Assembly (NCBI GenBank): GCA_002343075.1
Contig: DDRH01000039.1
Location: 56,979-100,192 of the forward strand
Reading direction: 5' to 3'
Source of the DNA: Phycisphaerales bacterium UBA2421
GTDB taxonomy: Bacteria > Planctomycetota > Phycisphaerae > Tepidisphaerales > Tepidisphaeraceae
DNA: 43,214 nucleotides
Below are positions 1-8,469 of this stretch, piece by piece. The position numbers and the translations under genes are program-made. Position 1 is the first letter of the stretch; every line of letters begins with the position of its first letter. A model generated the notes under the pieces. That model had not been told where the DNA came from, ran no database searches, and worked only from the letters and a program-made list of their open reading frames with translations.

Positions 1-2
1 GC

Positions 3-1982
3 GGCGGGCCGCAGCCATTCGACCAGGGACCGATGGCCAGCGGGCAGCGAAAAGCCAGCTTGCTCGATCGGGGCGACCTTGACGTCTATACGTTTACCGC
101 CAGCGCCGGTGATTCGATGATCGTTTCAGTCGGCGAACTGGAGAACTGGTCGCCGCGCGTCGATCTGTTCGCGCCCAACGGCGTGCGGCTGTTCACCAAC
201 TCGGGGAGCACATCGTTTACAGATGCCAACGTTCAGGTGGAGGCGTTGAGTGTCGCGCAAAGCGGGACGTATTATGCGGTGGTGCGCGCGGGAGCGACCT
301 CGGTTTCCGGGAATTACGGAATCGCGGTTGCGAAAATTGCGGGGGCGCAGCCGTTCAGCGGCGGGGCGATGGGCAGCGGCGAGCGCCGCGCCGCATTGCT
401 CGACCGTGGCGATCTGGACATTTACACGTTTTCGGCGAGTGCCGGCGAATCGATGGTGCTGTCGGTGGGTGAGATAGGCAACTGGGCCCCGCGGCTGGAT
501 CTTTTTGATCCGAGCGGCAACCGTCTGTCGACGGTGGCAGGAAGCAGTTCATTGACGGATGCCAACCTGCAACTTGAAGCGCTCACGGTCACGCTCTCGG
601 GGACCTATTACGCCGTTGTGCGCGCCGGGGCATCGTCGGTAGCCGGGGAGTATGGGATTTCGATTGCGAAGGTTGGCGGAGCACAGCCGTTCGACAACGG
701 CCCAGTCGCCAGCGGACAACGACGAACCGGCACGCTGGAGCTCGGCGGGCTTGAGGTGTTCACCTTTACCGCGAACGCCGGCGATGCGGTGCTGTTCTCA
801 TTGGGCGAACAGGTGAACTGGGCCCCACGGCTGGACGTTTTCGCGCCGGATTCGTCTCGCGTCGGGTTCGTCAGCGGAAGCAGCAGTCTCACCGACACCA
901 ATCTTCCGCTCGACTTCCTGGGCTTGACGCAGTCCGGTACCTACTATGTGGTTGTGCGTTCAGGTGCGACGACAGCAGCCGGTGATTTTGTCTTCTCCAT
1001 GGCCAGGCTGCCCGGATCGCAATCCCCCGACACAACAGATAACGACGGCGGGCCCATCGCCTCGGGGCAGACCACCAGTGCCGCCATCGCCGCCGGCGAC
1101 TTGGATGTATATACGATCAACCTGTCGATGGGAGCCGCAGCCAGTTTCCAGATGAACCGGCTGCCCGGGTCGAGCACCGGCCTCTCGATGCGTCTCGACC
1201 TGTTCCGGCCCAACGGCACGCGTCATGCGTTTGACACTGGTGCTTCCGCGGCGACCATCAATCTCACATCGGCCCCGCTGGCTGGCACCTATTACATCGT
1301 GGCCCGCACGCCAAGCACTGGGAGCGTGGGGAACTATTCGCTTGGTGTCGATGTTGCCCCCGGCCCCGACACGCGCCCGCCGCAGGTCACGCTCTCAGAT
1401 TTCCGCTGGAATGTTCCCCGGCAGCAGGTGGTCTTTCGAATGAACGAAAGCGTCGCCGGTTCGGTCGACGTCACCGACCTGACGCTGGTGAACCTCACCA
1501 CCAGCGCCACCATTCCCGCGGGCAATGTCAGCGCGGCTTTCGTCAGCAGCATGAATGAGATCGTCTTCGAGTTTCCCAGCTACCTTTATCGCGCGCTTCC
1601 AGATGGAAACTATCGCGCAACGCTCAACGCCGGCAGCGTCAGCGACACCGCCGGGCTGGTGCTGCCGGCAAACTCGATCTACGACTTTTTCTTCCTCAAC
1701 GGCGACGCCACGCGCGATCGCGCGGTGACGCTCAACGACTTTACCATTCTCGCCGCCAACTTCGGACAGACCGGCAAACGTTTCAGCGAGGGCAACTTCA
1801 ATTACGACCCTGCGGGCGCGGTTGATCTGGACGATTTTACCATCCTCGCCAGTCAGTTCGGCAAGTCTCTCCCCGCTGCGGGGGAGGTGCCTGAGGCGCG
1901 CTTGCCGACGGAGGTTGCGGAGCGGGTTACGGGTTCGCGGTTTTCGATCGATCCGATTCGCGACGAAGTGCTTGTAGATTAG
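3..1982 (+). CDS. Secreted PPC-repeat protein with C-terminal dockerin, 5' truncated by window edge
   Basis: The reading frame is open from base 3, and the first visible residues (GGPQPFDQGP) match the start of the later repeats (GGAQPFSGG, GGAQPFDNG). The ATG at 33 is therefore an internal methionine and the true start lies outside the window. Visible part is 659 residues. It has three consecutive 112-residue units and a diverged fourth, each with a YTFTASAGD strand and a GTYYAVVRAG strand as in pre-peptidase C-terminal (PPC) beta-sandwich domains. A Big-like domain (about residues 460-560) follows, then a dockerin-like pair (GDATRDRAVTLNDFTILAANFG and AVDLDDFTILASQFG), then a tail ending FSIDPIRDEVLVD. 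It is probably exported and non-catalytic in the visible part; a catalytic domain could lie upstream. The next two genes downstream share the dockerin and tail. Confidence 0.85.
   Translation, partial: GGPQPFDQGPMASGQRKASLLDRGDLDVYTFTASAGDSMIVSVGELENWSPRVDLFAPNGVRLFTNSGSTSFTDANVQVEALSVAQSGTYYAVVRAGATSVSGNYGIAVAKIAGAQPFSGGAMGSGERRAALLDRGDLDIYTFSASAGESMVLSVGEIGNWAPRLDLFDPSGNRLSTVAGSSSLTDANLQLEALTVTLSGTYYAVVRAGASSVAGEYGISIAKVGGAQPFDNGPVASGQRRTGTLELGGLEVFTFTANAGDAVLFSLGEQVNWAPRLDVFAPDSSRVGFVSGSSSLTDTNLPLDFLGLTQSGTYYVVVRSGATTAAGDFVFSMARLPGSQSPDTTDNDGGPIASGQTTSAAIAAGDLDVYTINLSMGAAASFQMNRLPGSSTGLSMRLDLFRPNGTRHAFDTGASAATINLTSAPLAGTYYIVARTPSTGSVGNYSLGVDVAPGPDTRPPQVTLSDFRWNVPRQQVVFRMNESVAGSVDVTDLTLVNLTTSATIPAGNVSAAFVSSMNEIVFEFPSYLYRALPDGNYRATLNAGSVSDTAGLVLPANSIYDFFFLNGDATRDRAVTLNDFTILAANFGQTGKRFSEGNFNYDPAGAVDLDDFTILASQFGKSLPAAGEVPEARLPTEVAERVTGSRFSIDPIRDEVLVD
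6..1013 (+). repeat. Three tandem 336-bp (112-codon) protein-domain repeats
   Basis: Units begin at 6, 342 and 678, each opening G-[PA]-Q-P-F, and the next diverged unit opens at 1014 (GSQSP). Spacing is exactly 336 bases each time with no indels, although the DNA has diverged. These encode PPC-like domains inside the secreted protein. Confidence 0.8.
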
Positions 1983-2110
1983 AGAGATAGGTGCCGCGCA
2001 GGGTCTGCGGCTGGTGCGAATGTTGCGCTGCGATCATATTTTTTGCTTGTCGATCAGTCGGTATGCAGGGTACGCTTGCAGCGAACTTTGCAAACCGGAG
2101 GCAGCACCGC

Positions 2111-4696
2111 ATGTATCGCCCGGGAAAACTCATCGAAACGCTCGAACGGCGCACCCTGTTGGCCGCTAACCCGTCGGTGATTGATGTGCTGGCGCTTTAT
2201 ACGCCCGGCGCGCTGGCGTATCACGGCGGGGATGCCGGCCGGCTGCAGGCGCATTTTTCGGCAGCAATTGAGACGGCGAACCTCGCGCTCGTGAACAGCG
2301 AGATCGCGGCGGTCTTTCGCATTGTGGGTGTGCAGCCGATCAGCTACACCGGAAGCAACGACCTGTTCCTGGACCGCATCCGACTCACCAATCCGTCCGA
2401 CGGCTTCATGGATTCGGCACACACGCTGCGCAACACGTTTGGTGCCGACCTTGTAACGTTGCTCACCGAAGGCGCACAGAACGGCGGCAATGCAAGCCTG
2501 CCGACGAATCTGACGGAGTTGAACAGCGGGAACTTCGCCTTTAGTGCCAACAACATTGACGCCATTCAGCCTGGCAATCTCACCCTGGCGCACGAACTTG
2601 GCCACAACCTCGGCGGGGGGCACGAGCGCGGCAACTTGATCGACCCAGCGGTCGGGCCGTTTCCATACAGTTACGGCTATCGCTTCACCGCGTCGGATGG
2701 CAACCTCTACCATGATGTCATGTCGTATGACCCTGGCATGGTAATCTACAACTATGCCAATCCGTCGGTAAATTTTCTCGGCACACCCACGGGCAGGCCC
2801 GCGGGCGATGCGATGTCGGCCGACATTGCCGCGACATTTGCTCAGACCATTCCCGTCGTCGCGGCATTTCGCCCATCCGCCACGCCCGACACCGCCGGCC
2901 CGACGGCGGCGCTCTACTCAACCACCACCGCCGAAGCGCCGCTGGGCGCGCTGCGGCTCGATTTCACCATTCGCGTTGCCGACCCGGCCGGCGTGAACGC
3001 CGCAACTTTTGACAATAATGACGTCACCGTAACGCTTCCGCCTCAGTTCGGTGGACACATGCTGCACGCCGGACTGGTGTCAATCGAAGGCGGTGCCGCC
3101 AGCGGCGGGGGATACAAGCTCGTCACCTATCGCGTCATCCTCCCTTCGCGAGACATACCGCTTGATGAGCTGATCTATACCCTCGCTGCAGGCGCGGTGG
3201 CCGACAGCTTCGGCAATGCGCCCGCAAGTCCGGCGATCCTCGGCAGAAACACCGCCTCGGTGGCCAACATCAATTTCGCCGCGGCGCGAGATCTTGGCAG
3301 CCTCAATCTCAATGGCGGGACGACAACCGTTTATGAATCACTCGGCAACTTTATTGGCGAAGCAGACAATACCTATCGCGTCACGGTCAGCCAGCCCGGC
3401 ACGCTGGCCGTGCAGCTAAATGGCAACACGGCGAATCTCGGCGTGTTCGTCGCCCGCGACCTGAATGGAAACGGCGTCTACGATTTTCCTGCCGAAGCGA
3501 TCGCGTTTTCCGATAATTTCGCCCCAACTGCTCCCGAAGCGCTGGCAATCAACGTCACCGCAGGAACGTACTTCGTCTGGACCTACGGCGGGGTTAACAC
3601 GCCCTACGCGCTGGCCATCCGGCAATATGCCGACGCCGTTGCGCCCTCCGCCCGTGTCGATGCGACCGACCTGTTTTCCCCTGGGGCGCCATACATCGAC
3701 TTTGCAGTTACCTACGAAGATGATCAACTGATCGACGGCGAGACATCCCGCTACTGGTCGGCCATCGACATTCGCGCCCAACTCGATAATGGTGCCGATT
3801 TTACTTTCTTCTACTATCCCGAGCCTGCCATCAACACGCCGTATGGCCTGACTGGTCCTTCGCAGACCATCAACTATCGCATTTACCCTTTCAATGGCAC
3901 CGACTGGACCTCGCTTGAGAACGGTACGTTTACTCTCAGCATTCACCCCAATACCGGCTCCGATCCGCGCGTGCGTGATGCTGCGGGAAATGACATTCCA
4001 CTGCTTACGCTTGGAGCTTTCAGGATCAAGATCGGCCAGAGCGATACCGAGCCGCCGTCGCTCGCGCAATTGCGGGCGCCCGGGGTGAGTGTGCCGGGTT
4101 CGGCGGCACAACTGGTCACGGTTGTTTACAGGGACAACGTCGCACTGAACGCCGCAACGTTTGATAGTCATGATTTGCGCATCACCGGGCCGGGCGGGTT
4201 CGATGTTCCTGCAAGCCTGGTTGCGGTCGGCGCCGCGCCTGCTGTCGGTGGCGAGCGGGTGGTGACTTACTCCTTCGCCCCGCCCGGCGGCAGTTGGGAT
4301 GTTGCCGACCGCGGCGCGTATACCGTGTCGCTGCAGTCTAACCAGGTGCGCGACTCGAGCGGCAACGCCATGCCTGCCGGTGCGCTTGGCGTGTTTGACG
4401 TTGTCATCCCGCTTCCGGGTGATGCGACCGGCAACGGCAGCGTGACGCTCGACGATTTCACCGCGCTCGCTGCCAACTTCGGCACCCAACCACGCGGGAT
4501 CGCCAGCGGTGACTTTAACTATGACAATCGCGTCAACCTGGACGACTTCACCATTCTCGCCAGCCGCTTTGGCAGTTCCCTTCCCGCGGTGGCGCTTTCG
4601 CGGGCGAAACCGCCGCCGGCTCGGTTGGAGTCGGCGGTGTTCGGAAACATCCGGCTGATCGACGAGATCGACCCGAATCACGAGTTGCCTTTGTAA
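2111..4696 (+). CDS. Secreted metzincin-type metalloprotease with dockerin
   Basis: Start chosen at ATG 2111 because GGAGG sits at 2097-2101 and the protein then opens MYRPGKLIETLERRTLLAA, a planctomycete LEPR-XLL-type export region; the frame is open further upstream but without such support. 861 residues. The zinc site is HELGHNLGGGH at residues 161-171 (HExxHxxGxxH), followed by a Met-turn candidate DVMSYD near residue 203, so it is a metzincin of the reprolysin-like / peptidyl-Asp metallopeptidase type. Middle regions look like beta-sandwich modules. A dockerin pair (TLDDFTALAANFG, NLDDFTILASRFG) lies at about 770-830, then a tail with FGNIRLIDEI. It probably cleaves extracellular proteins; the substrate cannot be read. 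It lies 128 bases after the PPC-repeat gene, with the same architecture at the C-terminus. Confidence 0.85.
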   Translation: MYRPGKLIETLERRTLLAANPSVIDVLALYTPGALAYHGGDAGRLQAHFSAAIETANLALVNSEIAAVFRIVGVQPISYTGSNDLFLDRIRLTNPSDGFMDSAHTLRNTFGADLVTLLTEGAQNGGNASLPTNLTELNSGNFAFSANNIDAIQPGNLTLAHELGHNLGGGHERGNLIDPAVGPFPYSYGYRFTASDGNLYHDVMSYDPGMVIYNYANPSVNFLGTPTGRPAGDAMSADIAATFAQTIPVVAAFRPSATPDTAGPTAALYSTTTAEAPLGALRLDFTIRVADPAGVNAATFDNNDVTVTLPPQFGGHMLHAGLVSIEGGAASGGGYKLVTYRVILPSRDIPLDELIYTLAAGAVADSFGNAPASPAILGRNTASVANINFAAARDLGSLNLNGGTTTVYESLGNFIGEADNTYRVTVSQPGTLAVQLNGNTANLGVFVARDLNGNGVYDFPAEAIAFSDNFAPTAPEALAINVTAGTYFVWTYGGVNTPYALAIRQYADAVAPSARVDATDLFSPGAPYIDFAVTYEDDQLIDGETSRYWSAIDIRAQLDNGADFTFFYYPEPAINTPYGLTGPSQTINYRIYPFNGTDWTSLENGTFTLSIHPNTGSDPRVRDAAGNDIPLLTLGAFRIKIGQSDTEPPSLAQLRAPGVSVPGSAAQLVTVVYRDNVALNAATFDSHDLRITGPGGFDVPASLVAVGAAPAVGGERVVTYSFAPPGGSWDVADRGAYTVSLQSNQVRDSSGNAMPAGALGVFDVVIPLPGDATGNGSVTLDDFTALAANFGTQPRGIASGDFNYDNRVNLDDFTILASRFGSSLPAVALSRAKPPPARLESAVFGNIRLIDEIDPNHELPL

Positions 4697-4816
4697 CTGT
4701 TTCACCAGCGACCAATTCTTCTCCGATTGTTGTGGCAATTGTTCCCTGCAATGTGTCATAATCCCGACCACCCGGCAGGTGAAGCATGACGATGTTGCCG
4801 GAGTTGGAGGATTGTT

Positions 4817-7800
4817 GTGAAGAAGTTGAAGCCTTGCCGAGGGTTCCTGGTCCATTCGCTCGAACCTCGGCGGATGCTCGTGGCACCCGATGCGCCGGTG
4901 ATCATCGAGCCGTTTACACAGGGGCAGATTACCAGCACGTTTGACATCAACCTGCAGACCGATCCCGCGCAGTACAGTGACGGCGACGGCGATGCCTGGC
5001 AATCCACTGATTGGATCATTCGCGAAGCGGCATCGCAGACGACCGTCTGGCAGACCGGCTTCCTCAGCGCCCCGCCGTTGACGCTGTACCGCACCGATTT
5101 TTCTGACGGCACGTTTGTCGGTCCGCTGGCAGGGCGTACCGAGTTGAACTACAGCACGAACTATCAGTTGGTTGTGCGCTATCGCGATGCTGCAAGTGAA
5201 ACCAGCGCACCGGCGGTTCGCGATTTTACCACCTCCGGCCCGACGCAGGTCGTGCCCGGCGGCGGTACATGGCTGGTGAAGCCGGGCTACGTGGTCGAAC
5301 CGGTGCAGACAGGATTGCGCCTGCCGGTCAACATCGCGTTCGTTCCCAATCCAGGAACCGCGCCCTCCGATCCGTTGTATTACGTCGCCGAGTTGTATGG
5401 GTCGATTCAGGTTGTGCGCAATGACGGCTCGCGGCAGACATTTGCCACGTCGCTGCTCGATTACAATCCGCAAGGCCCGTTTGGTGGCTCGGGGGAGCAG
5501 GGTCTGACCGGGTTGGCTGTCGAGCGCGATGCCGGCAACCCCAATCTTTATCACCTTTATGTGGCGATGCTCTGGGACAATGGCGCGCCGCCCGGCGGGC
5601 CGAATCACTATCCCAAGGTCGAGCGCCTCACCAGCGCCGCGGGGGGCCTGACTGTGGCGTCGCGCACGGTGCTGCTCAACATGCAGCCCGAAACACAGGG
5701 GCAGTCGCATCAGATTTCCAATGTCAGCATCGGGCCGGACAACAAGCTTTATGTACACATGGGCGACGGCTTCGACGCCTCGACCGGCCTCAACCTCGAT
5801 CAATATCGCGGGAAGGTGCTTCGAATGAACAAGGACGGCTCGCCCGTCGCCACGGGCGATCCGGCGGGGGCCAACCCGTTTTATAACGCCGCCAACGGCA
5901 TCAACGCGCGCGACTACATCTACACCTTCGGTCACCGCAATCCCTTCGGCGGGGCTTGGCGCGGCGACGGCAAGTTGTGGATGGTCGAAAACGGAAACGG
6001 CATCGACCGCATGGTCGATCTGGTCAGCGGGCAAAGTTACGGCTGGGCGGGCAGCGATACCGCGATCCAGAGCTTTTCCAAGTTTGTCTGGAACCCTGCC
6101 ACAGCGCCGGTGAATATTGATTTTGTCGATCCGGCCAGTTTCGGAGGAAGCATGTTTCCTCCCGAAGCGCAAGATCATGGGTTTGTGACGCTCAGTGGCT
6201 CGACCTATGCCGCCGGGCCGTTGCAGCGGGCCAAGGCGATCGTGGAGTTTCCCGATCTTGATACGCTTGGCCCCGATGGCAAGCTGCTTGTGCAGCCCAA
6301 CTTTCTCGTGAAGTACAACGGCACCGGCCGCGCGACGGTTGCGGGCATCGCCGCCGGGCCGGACGGGCTTTACTTCACCGACCTTTACGAAGACACGGGC
6401 GTCGGCGGGGCGACCGGGCCGGGCGCAAACGTCTATCGCGTCCGGTATGTGGGCAGCAGCGGCGGGGAAGCGCCCACCATCGCGCTGCCCGCGACGGCAG
6501 CGAGCAATCCGGTAATTGTTGATGACTCGACGCAGCTGAATGTCGTGGGTGCCGACGACGCCGGCGAGGCCAACCTCACCTATACCTGGACTGTCATCGG
6601 CAACCCGCCCGCCGGAGTCACGTTTTCCAGCAACGGCACCAATGCCGCCAAGAACACCGTCGCGCTCTTCACCGCCAACGGCACATACAACATCGCCGCC
6701 ATCATCCGCGACGCCGGCGGGCAGACCGTCATCAGCAATGTCACTGTCACCGTCAATTCGGTCTTCACCGAAACCGGCATCGGTCTGGCGGGACAGTACT
6801 TCAACAACATCGATTTCACCGGCGCAACCTTCACACGCACCGATCCCACCATCGATTTTGATTTCGGCAGCGGGGGGCCGGGCAACGGGTTTGGGGCCGA
6901 CACCTTCAGCATCCGGTGGACCGGCTTCATCGTGCCGCGCTACACTCAAAGCTACACGTTCCACACCACAAGCGACGACGGCGTGCGATTGTGGGTGAAC
7001 AACCTGACGACGCCCATCATCAATCGATTTGTCGATCAACCCTCCACAACATGGACCGGCACGGTCAACCTCGTTGCCAATGTGGCGTATCCGATTCGCC
7101 TCGACTATTACGAGAATGCGGGGAGCGCGAACGTGCGACTGGAGTGGTCGAGCATCAGTCAGCCGCGCGAGGTGGTTTCGCAGGGTCGATTGTTCACGAC
7201 CGCGCCGACGGTGCCCAGCGCGCCAACCGACCTGCAGGCGATCGCGCCGGCGGGAAATCGGGTGGAGTTGTCGTGGACCGACACCGCTTCCAATGAGGCG
7301 GGTTTCAAGATCCAGCGCAGCGCCGCGGGCGGGTTGTTCTTGAACATCGCGACGCTTCCCGCCGACGCGGCGAGTTTTATCGATCTCGCGGTCGTACCCG
7401 GGGCGCTCTATGCGTATCGCGTGCGCGCGGCGGGGCCGGGCGGCGATTCGGATTTTGTCGCCGCGAGCGTCACCACCCCCGGAAACCCGGTTGTCACACA
7501 ATCGACATTGAACATCGATGCGCCGGCGATGGTGTTTGTGTTCAATCTGCCCATCGACCCTGCAACCGTTTCCGCCACCGATTTGCAGATTACCAACGTG
7601 TTGACCGGCGGGCCGCCGATCCCCGCCGCAGGGACGCAATTCTCCGCCGACAAGTTGACCGTCACCTTTGTGCTGCCGATTTCGCTCGCCGACGGCAACT
7701 ACGCGTTTAACATCCCCGAGGGCGCGATCGCGACAGTCGCCGGGCAGCCAAACACCGACGCCATCGAGTTCGTCGGCGGGCAGGCGTTCATCCTCGCCGC

Positions 7801-8122
7801 CGACGCCAATCGCAATCGCAGCGTGAATCTCGACGACTTCACCATCCTCGCCGCCAACTTCGGGCAGACGGGCAAGGTGTTTACCCAGGGTAACTTCAAC
7901 TACAGCCCCGACGGGAGGGTGAATCTGGACGACTTTACGATTCTCGCCGCGCAGTTTGGCAAGACGCTTCCCCCGCTTGCAGATCTGCCGCGCGCTGCCT
8001 CGAACGCCTTGTCGTTCCCTGCGGCGCGGCCGGCGATCGCCCGCGCGACATTCGGCGGCCATCGGATCACCGACGACCCGCTGTTGAGTCATGCCCAACT
8101 GCCCGGCGATGGATTGCGATAA
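4817..8122 (+). CDS. Secreted glucose/sorbosone dehydrogenase-like protein with PKD, PA14, FN3 and dockerin modules
   Basis: GTG start at 4817 preceded by TTGGAGG (4804-4810). 1101 residues. The N-terminus carries LEPRRML at about residues 16-22 (LEPR-XLL export signal type). Residues about 165-555 form a GSDH/sorbosone dehydrogenase-type beta-propeller, with GEQGLTGLAV, GPDNKLYVHMGD and GHRNPFGGAW motifs; this fold usually binds PQQ and oxidises sugars. Then come a PKD-like domain (about 555-650), a PA14 domain (GLAGQYFNN, about 655-790, carbohydrate-binding type), an FN3 domain (about 798-885), a Big-like domain (about 890-975) and a dockerin pair (about 994-1060: NLDDFTILAANFGQTGK, NLDDFTILAAQFG). 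The tail contains FGGHRITDDP. Dehydrogenase activity is inferred from the fold only. It is the third of three collinear dockerin-bearing genes. Confidence 0.85.
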   Translation: MKKLKPCRGFLVHSLEPRRMLVAPDAPVIIEPFTQGQITSTFDINLQTDPAQYSDGDGDAWQSTDWIIREAASQTTVWQTGFLSAPPLTLYRTDFSDGTFVGPLAGRTELNYSTNYQLVVRYRDAASETSAPAVRDFTTSGPTQVVPGGGTWLVKPGYVVEPVQTGLRLPVNIAFVPNPGTAPSDPLYYVAELYGSIQVVRNDGSRQTFATSLLDYNPQGPFGGSGEQGLTGLAVERDAGNPNLYHLYVAMLWDNGAPPGGPNHYPKVERLTSAAGGLTVASRTVLLNMQPETQGQSHQISNVSIGPDNKLYVHMGDGFDASTGLNLDQYRGKVLRMNKDGSPVATGDPAGANPFYNAANGINARDYIYTFGHRNPFGGAWRGDGKLWMVENGNGIDRMVDLVSGQSYGWAGSDTAIQSFSKFVWNPATAPVNIDFVDPASFGGSMFPPEAQDHGFVTLSGSTYAAGPLQRAKAIVEFPDLDTLGPDGKLLVQPNFLVKYNGTGRATVAGIAAGPDGLYFTDLYEDTGVGGATGPGANVYRVRYVGSSGGEAPTIALPATAASNPVIVDDSTQLNVVGADDAGEANLTYTWTVIGNPPAGVTFSSNGTNAAKNTVALFTANGTYNIAAIIRDAGGQTVISNVTVTVNSVFTETGIGLAGQYFNNIDFTGATFTRTDPTIDFDFGSGGPGNGFGADTFSIRWTGFIVPRYTQSYTFHTTSDDGVRLWVNNLTTPIINRFVDQPSTTWTGTVNLVANVAYPIRLDYYENAGSANVRLEWSSISQPREVVSQGRLFTTAPTVPSAPTDLQAIAPAGNRVELSWTDTASNEAGFKIQRSAAGGLFLNIATLPADAASFIDLAVVPGALYAYRVRAAGPGGDSDFVAASVTTPGNPVVTQSTLNIDAPAMVFVFNLPIDPATVSATDLQITNVLTGGPPIPAAGTQFSADKLTVTFVLPISLADGNYAFNIPEGAIATVAGQPNTDAIEFVGGQAFILAADANRNRSVNLDDFTILAANFGQTGKVFTQGNFNYSPDGRVNLDDFTILAAQFGKTLPPLADLPRAASNALSFPAARPAIARATFGGHRITDDPLLSHAQLPGDGLR

Positions 8123-8260
8123 GTACGCAGAAGAACGTAATGCAGGAAATCGGGCATTTTCGGACATCTCCGGGCATGGGTTTGTATTGTTCATGTCACA
8201 ACTCGGCTCTCCTCCATCCGTCGATGTTGCGCCAGACGCGCCACGCCAGCGCAGCGCGCG
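8121..8260 (+). repeat. Dispersed repeat element, copy A (10-bp-period core plus GC-rich end)
   Basis: This begins at the stop codon of the sugar-dehydrogenase-like gene. Core at 8147-8178 is AAATCGGGCATTT followed by two further degenerate copies of a CGGGCATTTC decamer. About 80 bases on is GCGCCAG, 13 bases, then GCGCAGCGCGC (8229-8259). An inverted copy with the same parts lies at 21961-22113. The remainder of the gene-free gap to 8469 shows no convincing gene; the frames open there are short and unlike known families. Confidence 0.6.
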
Positions 8261-8469
8261 GGCAAAGTTGTGCAAGATCCATCGCAAACCTCGGTAAAGA
8301 TCTTCTTGTTTGACCGCCGGTAGCGCTGCGCTGGCTTGATCTGGATTTTGCAACAGCGCACAACGGGGCGGCTTGCGAGGCTTGTCGGAACATGCGCGTG
8401 TGACGCTGCAACCTGGTGCAAAGCGCGATCGTTTCGGTGCTGCGACGAGGGGCGGCGGCAGGGTGTGGG

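Noticed and set aside
33..35. ATG at 33 as the start of the first gene
   Set aside because: The frame is open upstream to the window edge and the ten preceding codons match the beginning of later repeat units.
8191..8421. Short minus-strand frames in the gap after the dehydrogenase-like gene
   Set aside because: They lie over the repeat element, have no ribosome site and no family resemblance.
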